Positions 7,063-13,802 of a stretch of DNA of 14,423 nt are shown piece by piece; the stretch's first letter is position 1, and every line of letters begins with the position of its first letter. The notes beneath the pieces were generated by a model that ran no database searches, was not told where the DNA came from, and saw only the letters and a list, made by a program, of their open reading frames with translations. The position numbers were made by a program, and so were the translations under genes. The stretch is from contig JAITMY010000022.1 in NCBI GenBank assembly GCA_031290755.1, positions 1 to 14,423 of the forward strand, in the 5' to 3' direction. This DNA comes from Prevotellaceae bacterium. GTDB lineage: Bacteria; Bacteroidota; Bacteroidia; Bacteroidales; UBA932.

Positions 7063-8701
7063 GAAAGTTGTAACAAAAAGGAGCATCAAACTGCTGCTCC
7101 TTTTTCTGTGCCTGCATGGAGGCTTTCTCTTTGCGCAAAAGCGGCTGCCCGGCAGCAAGCCCAAGCTTATCGTGCAGGTCGTCGTTGGCCAAATGCGCAG
7201 CGACTACCTGCTGCGCTTCGAGCGCAACCTCAGCAGCGAGGGCTTCAGGATACTGCTCGACGAAGGCGCCTTCTGCCAAAACGCCCGCTACAGCTACATG
7301 CTCACGCAAACCGTGCCCGGCTTGGCCACCATTGCCACCGGTGCGCAGCCCGCGCAGCACGGCCTGCCCTCCGGCTGCTGGTACGACCGTGCGCAGGGCG
7401 ACATGCAGGAGGCCTGCGGCGACCCCCAGCAGGCGCTGCTGGAAAGCAGCAACGAGCAGCTCAAAAAATCGCCCCGACACCTGATTGCCTCAACCTTTAG
7501 CGACGAGCTGAAGCTCATCAGCCAACGCTCGAAGGTGCTGGGCGTGGCGCTGGAACCCGAAGAGGCCATACTACCGGCGGGGCACGGCAGCGATGCGGCC
7601 TACTGGTTCGACGACATGAGCGGACGGTTCGTGAGCAGCGCCTACTACATGGAGCAGCTGCCGGAGTGGCTGCGGGAGTTCAACGCCAAGCAGTTCACCG
7701 AAACCTACCTCCATCGCAGCTGGGAAACCCTGCTGCCCGCGGCCAAGTACACGTGCTGCGACACGGCGCGGCAAAGCAGCGTGGCCGCCGACATGCCGCT
7801 GACCCTCATGCCCGCCGAGCTGCCGAAAAAAAGCGGCAGGCCTAACTACGGCAGGCTGCGCGAAACGCCCTACGGCGACAATCTGGTGAAAGACCTTGCC
7901 ATATCCGCCATCGTGAGCGAGGGCCTGGGCGAGGACGAGGAAACCGACATGGTGGCCATCTACTTTGGCGCCATGCGCAACGTCGGCAACGCGCACGGCG
8001 CCCTCTCCGTGGAGCTGGAGGATGCCTTCTACCGCACCGACGAAAACATCCGCCACCTCATCGAGTTCCTGAACCGGCACGTGGGCAAGGAAAACCTGCT
8101 GCTCGTGCTCACCTCCGACCACGGCGTGAACCTGCCGCAGCAGCAGCTCGACAAGGCGAAGGTGCCGCACGGAACGTTCGACTACAACAAGGCGCTGGTG
8201 CTCCTGCGCAGCTACTTGGACATCGTGTACGGCAAGGGCAGCTGGGTGAAGTCGTTCACGCAAAAGCAAATCTTCCTCAACCATACGCTTATCGAGGATG
8301 CCAGCCTGCGCCTGCGCGACGTGCAGGACTGCGCCGCCGGCCTCATGCTACAGTTCTCCGGCGTAGCCCACGTGGCCACCTCCCACGCGCTGGGCGAGGC
8401 CACCTTTGCCGACGGCGCCATGCGCGCCATGCAAAACAGCTTCTTCCCCAAGCGGTCGGGCGACATCATGCTCAACCTTGAGCCGGGCTGGACGGAGGAG
8501 GCCGACAACCTGCTGCCCGCCGGCTCGGCCTACACCTACGACGCGCGGGTGCCCCTCGCCTTCTACGGCTGGCGCATCAAGCGCAAAACCATTGCGTCGC
8601 CGGTGGACATGGCCGACGTCGCGCCCACCCTGTCCACGCTGCTGGGCATACCGATGCCCAACGCCGCCAGCGGAAAAGCCATTGCTGAAATAGTGGAGTA
8701 G
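7052..8701 (+). CDS. Secreted alkaline-phosphatase-superfamily protein (PafA-like), probably inactive
   Basis: Exported protein with the fold of PafA-type phosphatases, 549 residues. An N-terminal signal peptide (KR followed by SIKLLLLFLCLHGGFLFA, about 9-28) ends near AQK. Matching family segments are KPKLIVQVVVGQMRSDYL (37-52), the T87 region QTVPGLATIATG, WYDR (110-113), SKVLGV and AILPAGH (160-178), SDHG (355-358) and YDARVPLAFYG (496-506). Compared with active enzymes as I recall them, several ligands are changed: VVVDQMR has G46 for Asp, the KDRG motif is EPEE (168-171), the DYVGH motif is RNVGN (309-313), and the THGS histidine is A490. T87, D356 and H357 remain. It may therefore be a pseudoenzyme. 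The first ATG (7052) lies inside the methyltransferase gene and adds about eight polar residues before the normal signal peptide, so the native start seems lost. The 3' end meets the convergent ABC gene after 17 bp. Confidence 0.85.
   Translation: MDSEKVVTKRSIKLLLLFLCLHGGFLFAQKRLPGSKPKLIVQVVVGQMRSDYLLRFERNLSSEGFRILLDEGAFCQNARYSYMLTQTVPGLATIATGAQPAQHGLPSGCWYDRAQGDMQEACGDPQQALLESSNEQLKKSPRHLIASTFSDELKLISQRSKVLGVALEPEEAILPAGHGSDAAYWFDDMSGRFVSSAYYMEQLPEWLREFNAKQFTETYLHRSWETLLPAAKYTCCDTARQSSVAADMPLTLMPAELPKKSGRPNYGRLRETPYGDNLVKDLAISAIVSEGLGEDEETDMVAIYFGAMRNVGNAHGALSVELEDAFYRTDENIRHLIEFLNRHVGKENLLLVLTSDHGVNLPQQQLDKAKVPHGTFDYNKALVLLRSYLDIVYGKGSWVKSFTQKQIFLNHTLIEDASLRLRDVQDCAAGLMLQFSGVAHVATSHALGEATFADGAMRAMQNSFFPKRSGDIMLNLEPGWTEEADNLLPAGSAYTYDARVPLAFYGWRIKRKTIASPVDMADVAPTLSTLLGIPMPNAASGKAIAEIVE
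7075..7105 (+). terminator. Terminator-like hairpin after the methyltransferase, inside the next gene
   Basis: AAAAAGGAGCA (7075-7085) and TGCTCCTTTTT (7095-7105) form a perfect 11-bp inverted repeat with a 9-nt loop and a T5 end, shaped like a Rho-independent terminator. It starts 12 bases after the methyltransferase stop, where a terminator for the restriction operon is expected. It also lies within signal-peptide codons 8-18 of the phosphatase-like gene, so it could act as an attenuator, or be a by-product of Lys-Arg-Ser and Leu-Phe codons. Confidence 0.5.
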
Positions 8702-8721
8702 CGGCAGCGCTCGCCGCGCTA
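8699..8721. terminator. GC-rich hairpin at the convergent gene junction
   Basis: The two convergent stop codons (TAG at 8699-8701 on plus, CTA at 8719-8721 for minus) form the base of an imperfect stem, TAG-CGGC with GCCG-(CG bulge)-CTA and a 7-nt loop. No T-run follows on either strand, so an intrinsic terminator is doubtful; it could stabilise both mRNA ends. Confidence 0.3.
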
Positions 8722-11700
8722 CCTTGGAATGATCCGCGCGATGCGCTTGGCCACGCGGCGGGTGTTGATTTTGTTCACCTGCGAGACGAGGAAGCGCAGC
8801 AGGTCAACGTACAGCGTAACGTAGAACAGCAGGCTCACCAGCCACATCACGCCCACGTTGAACCACACGGTGGGGATGCGGTAGCTGCCCAGCAGCTTGT
8901 AGGGCGCGTAGAGGTGCGCCCGTCCGGTGCGCAGCAGCGGCTCGCGGAAGATGGGATCCTTGGCCTGCACGAGGCGCCCCTCGCTGCTCACGTAAATTTT
9001 CTCAAAGTCATGCCGGTTGAGCACCACCTCGGCGAGGGCGTCGTTGTGGTAGCGCTGCTTGAAGTCGGCCAGCGCCTGCTCGCCGCCAAGGGTGGCGGCC
9101 ATGGCCAGCACCTTTTCGTTGCGGCGCTGCGCTGCCTCGTTGGACTTGTCGGCCACCGCTCGGCGTAGCGCCGCGAGGCGCTGCTGCAAGCGAGCGGCGT
9201 AGCCGGTGGTGTAGCAGGCCAGCGTCAGGCTGTCGGGCGAGGGCAGGGCGATGCCGTAGGGTTCGGCCATGCGCCGTAGCGTAGGCTGCTCGTTGCGCAG
9301 CAGCTGTAGCCGGTCGCCGGCCAGCGGCGGGTCGGTAGCGGCGTCGCGCAGCACCGAGGCCGCGTTGACCTCCAGCTGCGGCAGGTAAAACCCCACGGTG
9401 TAGGACAGGCGGCTGATTTGCATGTCGTCGTCAAAGAAGGCCCGCTCGTAGCGGTTGTAGCGGAACTGCGCCACGGCCAGCGCCTCGTAGGCCCAGCGCG
9501 ACACCATAGCGTCGGCCACCGCCGGCACGCAGGTGGAGGAGGCCAGCGTGCGGTGCAGCTTCTCGAAGCGCACCACCACCCCGCTGAACAGCAGCTGCGG
9601 CACCAGCAGCAGCGGGATGAGGATGTAGATGGCCACCTCGGAGTTGAGCGCCGACGACACGTTCAGCCCGATGAGGTTGGCGCACACCGAGGCCGAAAAC
9701 ATGATGGCGAAGTACTGCGGAAAAAGCCCCTGTATCTCCAAAATGGTGTTGCCCACCAGCACGAAGGCCAGCGACTGTATGGCCGACACGATGAGCATCA
9801 CCAGCACCTTGGAGAGCAGGTAGCTGTTGCGGCTGAGGTTCAAAAACTTTTCGCGCTGTAGCAGCTTGCGGTCTTTGATGATTTCCTGTGCGCTGGCGGT
9901 CAGCCCAAAGAAGATGGCGCCCACCACGCACATGAAGAGGTAGGAGGGGATGTTCACGTTTTCGCTAAAGATGTACTCGTTGGGGGTGTCGCCCACGCCG
10001 GCAACGAACTTGGTGAAGTAGCCCAGAATGAAGGCCAGCACCGGCGCCTCGAACAGGGTGATGAGCATGTACTGCCGGTTGGCGAGCTTGGCCTTGATGT
10101 TGCGCCGCGCGAACACGCTGAGCTGCTTCGCCCGCCCGGGTATTTTGAAGTCGTTCCGCGGCAGCTTCGTCGCCGGTGGCCGCTCCTGCCAGATGCGCGA
10201 GTTGATGTTCTTCAGGTAGAGCCGGTACCACTCCTCCGCCGTGCGCTTGCGCTTGCGGGTGAGCTTGCCGTACTCGTTCACCGCCCGCGCCTCCACCACC
10301 CGCAGGATGAGGTCGGTGTTCACGTTGCCGCAGGCGGCGCACTCGCTCTCCTCGGGGTTCAGAAAGTGGGCGGCCTCCTTGAAATATACGATGGCGTCCA
10401 TCGGGTTGCCCTGAAAAATGATGCGCCCCCCGTGGTCCATCACCAGCACGCGGTTGAAGAGCTTGAACAGGTCGCTCGACGGCTGGTGGATGTTCACCAC
10501 CACCAGCTTGCCGCGCATGGACTGCTTCTTGAGCAGCAGCATCACCTTTTCGGAGTCGATGGACGAGAGGCCTGACGTAGGCTCGTCCACGAACAGCACC
10601 GAGGGCTGCCGTATCAGCTCCAGCGCGATGTTGAGGCGCTTGCGCTGCCCCCCGCTGATGAACTTGTTGAGCGGGTCGCCCACCTTGAGGTCGCGCGCCT
10701 CCACGAGGTCAAACTGCTCAATGGCCACGTCAATGGCCTTCGCCACCTGCGCCTTGCTGTAGTCGCGGAAGCAGAGCATGGCGTTGTAGTACAGGTTTTC
10801 GTACACGGTGAGGTCTTCCACCAGCAGGTCGTCCTGCGGCACGTAGCCAATGGCGCCCTCAATGCTCTCGCGGTCGGTGTGGATGTCGTGGCCGTTGATG
10901 GTAATCTGCCCCGTGCGCAGCTTGAGCTGCCCGTTGAGCAGGCTAAGCAGGGTGGACTTGCCCACGCCGCTGCCGCCCACGATGGCCACCAGCTCGCCCG
11001 ACCGCGCGTGGAACGAAAAGGGGTGCACCCCGTCCTTGCTCCCCCGAAAGCGGTAGCTGATGTCGTGGGCAACGAAGGTGATGCCCTCGTTCTCCACGCT
11101 GTGGGTGAACGCCCCCAGCGCCTTGTTGTAGTAGATGGGGTCGATGCGCGGGCTGCGAATTACCGAGCCTACGCCGAAGATATACGACCGCCCCACGCTG
11201 AGGTTCCGCCCGTTGAGGAAAAAGTTGCTCTTGCCAAAGTACTTGATGAGCATCGTGCCCGTGCTCTCGATGTAGAGCACGAACACCTTCCCGATGAGCC
11301 GCCGGTTCTCTAAAAAAAGAATGTCGGACTCCGCGTAGGGGTTAGCGTGCGACACCAGCAGGAGGTTCTTGCTCATGGGCATCGACTGCTCGTCGCCCAG
11401 CATGAAGCGCATGCAGCTGTCAAACTCAAACTTGCTGATGCGCAGCAGGCCGGCCAAGCTGCGCATACCCTCCGTAACGTCGGGGCTAAAAACGTTCAGG
11501 AAGCCCACCAGCTCGATGAGCTGTAGCACCAGCCACACCTTCTGGTGCTGCTCGCTGCTGTGGTTCACCTCCTCCGTGAGCTTGGAGAGGCTGGACTGAA
11601 ACAGGAACTTCGTTTCGGCCTGCGCCTGATCCAGCTGGTCTTTGTTCTGCTTGAGGTGGAGGTAGAAGTCATCGAACAGCTGTAGAAACACCTGCCCCTG

Positions 11701-11829
11701 CTCCTCGCTGAGATCCTTATCCTCCAAAAAGCGGACAAAGACCTCCTTCGCAGCCGGCTGCGCCACCCCCGCCCGCACCACAAACAGGGCAAAGAGGTCA
11801 GTTAAGGTTTTAAGTAGCGACTCGTTCAA
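8719..11829 (-). CDS. ABC transporter ATPase-permease fusion (ABCG-like) with N-terminal helical domain
   Basis: Inner-membrane half-transporter with ATPase and membrane domain in one 1036-residue chain; the substrate is unknown and export is presumed. Residues 1-165 are helical and acidic and resemble TerB-like modules; 175-250 is a beta-rich linker. The ATPase has Walker A GGSGVGKST (285-293), Q-loop Q332, signature ISGGQ (391-395), Walker B VLFVDEP (411-417) and H-loop H448. A Cys pair (C497, C500) lies in the linker. Membrane spans lie near 586-606, 628-648, 671-695, 704-727, 731-753 and 986-1012, with an exceptionally long hydrophilic segment of about 230 residues between the last two, probably periplasmic. 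ATPase-before-permease order is typical of ABCG proteins. The start is a TTG at 11829; no in-frame ATG exists between it and the upstream stop, and a strong promoter lies just ahead. Convergent with the phosphatase-like gene. Confidence 0.9.
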   Translation of the reverse strand: MNESLLKTLTDLFALFVVRAGVAQPAAKEVFVRFLEDKDLSEEQGQVFLQLFDDFYLHLKQNKDQLDQAQAETKFLFQSSLSKLTEEVNHSSEQHQKVWLVLQLIELVGFLNVFSPDVTEGMRSLAGLLRISKFEFDSCMRFMLGDEQSMPMSKNLLLVSHANPYAESDILFLENRRLIGKVFVLYIESTGTMLIKYFGKSNFFLNGRNLSVGRSYIFGVGSVIRSPRIDPIYYNKALGAFTHSVENEGITFVAHDISYRFRGSKDGVHPFSFHARSGELVAIVGGSGVGKSTLLSLLNGQLKLRTGQITINGHDIHTDRESIEGAIGYVPQDDLLVEDLTVYENLYYNAMLCFRDYSKAQVAKAIDVAIEQFDLVEARDLKVGDPLNKFISGGQRKRLNIALELIRQPSVLFVDEPTSGLSSIDSEKVMLLLKKQSMRGKLVVVNIHQPSSDLFKLFNRVLVMDHGGRIIFQGNPMDAIVYFKEAAHFLNPEESECAACGNVNTDLILRVVEARAVNEYGKLTRKRKRTAEEWYRLYLKNINSRIWQERPPATKLPRNDFKIPGRAKQLSVFARRNIKAKLANRQYMLITLFEAPVLAFILGYFTKFVAGVGDTPNEYIFSENVNIPSYLFMCVVGAIFFGLTASAQEIIKDRKLLQREKFLNLSRNSYLLSKVLVMLIVSAIQSLAFVLVGNTILEIQGLFPQYFAIMFSASVCANLIGLNVSSALNSEVAIYILIPLLLVPQLLFSGVVVRFEKLHRTLASSTCVPAVADAMVSRWAYEALAVAQFRYNRYERAFFDDDMQISRLSYTVGFYLPQLEVNAASVLRDAATDPPLAGDRLQLLRNEQPTLRRMAEPYGIALPSPDSLTLACYTTGYAARLQQRLAALRRAVADKSNEAAQRRNEKVLAMAATLGGEQALADFKQRYHNDALAEVVLNRHDFEKIYVSSEGRLVQAKDPIFREPLLRTGRAHLYAPYKLLGSYRIPTVWFNVGVMWLVSLLFYVTLYVDLLRFLVSQVNKINTRRVAKRIARIIPR

Positions 11830-11846
11830 TGGTTTGATAATTTTTG

Positions 11847-11877
11847 CAAAAGTAGCAATATTTTCTTATGCCCACAA
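11847..11877 (-). promoter_or_regulatory. Bacteroidota-type promoter of the ABC transporter gene
   Basis: On the minus strand TTG (11877-11875), in a T-run, is followed after exactly 20 bp by TACTTTTG (11854-11847), a full match to TTG-N20-TAnnTTTG. The expected start near 11840 leaves a leader of only about 10 nt before the TTG start codon at 11829. Confidence 0.75.
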
Positions 11878-11892
11878 AAAATCTTCAAAAAA

Positions 11893-11910
11893 AGGCGTAC
11901 ATTTGCGCCT
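11893..11910 (+). promoter_or_regulatory. -7 box of the SUMF1-like gene, framed by an inverted repeat
   Basis: TACATTTG (11898-11905) matches the Bacteroidota -7 box and lies 26 bp before the ATG at 11932. It is flanked exactly by AGGCG (11893-11897) and its reverse complement CGCCT (11906-11910), so the 8-bp box is the spacer of a 5-bp inverted repeat, a possible operator. No TTG is found at the expected -33 position, which suggests a weak or activated promoter. Confidence 0.5.
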
Positions 11911-11931
11911 AACACTTTAGTTTATCTTACT

Positions 11932-12684
11932 ATGAAAAAATTATTTGTATGGTGCGCCGCGACCCTGATAGCGGCAACAGCGGCAACAGCCGCAGCAGCG
12001 CAAAGCCACCCCGCCGAGCCAGAAGTGGTGCAGGTGCAGGGCGGTACCTTCACAATGGGCTGCACCTCCGAGCAGGGTAGCGATTGCGGAGATGATGAAG
12101 CCCCAACGCATCTGGTAACCCTAAGCAGCTTCAGCATTGGCAAGCATGAGGTAACGCAGGCGCAGTGGCGGGCCGTAATGGGTAGCAACCCTTCTGTTTT
12201 CTCAGGCGATAATTTGCCGGTAGAATGCGTAAGCTGGAGCGACGCCCAAGCGTTTATCGCTGCGCTGAATACCCAAACAGGCAAGCGCTACCGCCTGCCA
12301 ACGGAGGCCGAGTGGGAGTATGCGGCGCGTGGCGGTGCGCAAAGCCGAGCCTACAAGTACAGCGGCAGCAACGCTATAGGCGATGTGGCGTGGTACCCCG
12401 ACAACAGCGACAATACCACTCATGCCGTAGGAACAAAGCAGGCAAATGAGCTGGGCATTTACGACATGAGCGGCAACGTATGGGAGTGGTGTAGCGATTG
12501 GCACGACGCCTCCTACACATCGGCGGCGCAGAGCAACCCCGCGGGGCCTGCAACAGGCTCTACCCGCGTGCTGCGCGGCGGCAGCTGGAACAGCAGCGCT
12601 GCCTACTGCCGCAGCGCCGACCGCAACGGCAGCAGCCCCAGCGACCGCGGAGCCAAGGTCGGATTACGCCTGGTGCTGCCTTAG
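11932..12684 (+). CDS. Secreted SUMF1/formylglycine-generating-enzyme-like protein
   Basis: Exported protein of 250 residues with a signal peptide (MKKLFVWCAATLIAATAATA, likely cut after AAAQ) and a single SUMF1 (FGE-sulfatase) domain. Family landmarks: GGTFTMGC (37-44), the IGKHEVTQAQW segment (69-79), the RLPTEAEWEYAARGG segment (121-135), YDMSGNVWEWC (177-187), and the RGGSW segment (215-219). True formylglycine-generating enzymes have two active-site Cys at about +3 and +8 after RGGS; here these are S221 and C226, so only the second is kept. Sulfatase activation is therefore doubtful; many Bacteroidota SUMF1 proteins without the Cys pair have unknown or structural roles. No sulfatase gene is in the window. 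The gene is divergent from the ABC transporter; the next gene follows after 53 bp. Confidence 0.9.
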   Translation: MKKLFVWCAATLIAATAATAAAAQSHPAEPEVVQVQGGTFTMGCTSEQGSDCGDDEAPTHLVTLSSFSIGKHEVTQAQWRAVMGSNPSVFSGDNLPVECVSWSDAQAFIAALNTQTGKRYRLPTEAEWEYAARGGAQSRAYKYSGSNAIGDVAWYPDNSDNTTHAVGTKQANELGIYDMSGNVWEWCSDWHDASYTSAAQSNPAGPATGSTRVLRGGSWNSSAAYCRSADRNGSSPSDRGAKVGLRLVLP

Positions 12685-12737
12685 CGTTTCCTGCTGGTGC
12701 AGAATAAAACCTGTAAAATTATTAAACCGATTGAGCT

Positions 12738-13796
12738 ATGAAAACAAGCAAAACATTTTTGAGCGCATCGCTGCTGGCCGGCCTCCTGCTGGCCGCGGTG
12801 GGGGGATTGGCCCAAAAGCAGCAGTACATGGCGGCCTGCGTGGCCTTCTACAACCTCGAAAACCTTTTCGACACCATCAAGTCGCCGAACACGGACGACT
12901 CCGAGTTCCTGCCAGACGGCGCCAACAAGTGGACTGCCGACAAGTACGCGCTGAAGCAGCGCAACATGGCCTCGGTGGTGCGCAAAATAGGGGCGGACAT
13001 GCTACCCCTAGGGCCTACGATTTTGGGCGTGGCGGAAATCGAAAACCGCTTAGTGCTCGAAGACCTGACAAAAACCCCGCCGCTCAACGAGGTGGACTAC
13101 GGCATTGTGCACTACGAATCGCCCGATGCGCGGGGGGTGGACGTAGGCCTGCTCTACCAAAAAAGCCGCTTTCAGCCGCTTGGCTCGCGCTCGGCGAGGC
13201 TGGCAATCGAGGGGATGCCCTACTTCCGAACCCGCGACCAGCTGGTGGTGTCGGGCCTGCTCGACGGCGAGCTGATGCACATCATCGTGATGCACTGGCC
13301 GTCGAGACGAGGCGGCGAAAAGCGAAGCAAGCCCCTGCGCGACGGCGCCGCCGCCCTCTGCCGAAGCATCGTGGACTCGCTGCAAGGCGCTGACCCCACC
13401 GCCAAAATCATCATCATGGGAGACCTCAACGACGACCCCTCCAACGAAAGCCTTACCAAGATACTCAAAGCACGACCCTCCATCGAGGCTACCGAAAAGG
13501 GTGGCCTCTACAACACCATGTACAAGCACTACCAGAACGGAGTCGGCTCGCTGGCGTGGGACGACAGCTGGAACCTCTTCGACCAAATTATTGTCTCCGA
13601 AACCTTGCTGGGAAAGGACTACAGCACCTACAAGCTGCTGAAGTCGCGCGTTTTCAACGAGGACTTCCTCAAGCAAAAGGAGGGCAGGTACAAGGGCTAC
13701 CCCTTCCGCACCTACGCCAACGGCGCCTTCGTCGGCGGCTACAGCGACCACTTCCCTACCTACATCTTTTTAGTCAAAAACGCAAGCAAGCAGTAA
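12738..13796 (+). CDS. Secreted endonuclease/exonuclease/phosphatase (EEP) family protein
   Basis: Exported metal-dependent phosphodiesterase/phosphatase of the DNase I-like fold, 352 residues. The signal peptide is about residues 1-25 (hydrophobic core LSASLLAGLLLAAVGGLA). The EEP active-site set is complete: FYNLENLFD (37-45, Mg-binding Asn), GVAEIENR (97-104, catalytic Glu E100), the DARGVDVGLLY segment (130-140), MHWPSR with H186, MGDLND (227-232, D229 and N231), and the terminal YSDHFP (335-340, D337/H338). The natural substrate (nucleic acid, nucleotide or another phosphoester) cannot be read from sequence. The 5'-nucleotidase-like gene follows after 6 bp, so the two are very probably co-transcribed and may act together on extracytoplasmic phosphoesters. 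No TAnnTTTG was seen in the 53 bp upstream, so transcription from the SUMF1-like gene is possible. Confidence 0.93.
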   Translation: MKTSKTFLSASLLAGLLLAAVGGLAQKQQYMAACVAFYNLENLFDTIKSPNTDDSEFLPDGANKWTADKYALKQRNMASVVRKIGADMLPLGPTILGVAEIENRLVLEDLTKTPPLNEVDYGIVHYESPDARGVDVGLLYQKSRFQPLGSRSARLAIEGMPYFRTRDQLVVSGLLDGELMHIIVMHWPSRRGGEKRSKPLRDGAAALCRSIVDSLQGADPTAKIIIMGDLNDDPSNESLTKILKARPSIEATEKGGLYNTMYKHYQNGVGSLAWDDSWNLFDQIIVSETLLGKDYSTYKLLKSRVFNEDFLKQKEGRYKGYPFRTYANGAFVGGYSDHFPTYIFLVKNASKQ

Positions 13797-13802
13797 CCAC
13801 CA

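Noticed and set aside
7571..8284. 237-codon minus-strand frame opposite the phosphatase-like gene
   Set aside because: Antisense shadow of GC-rich codons; no start signal or motif.
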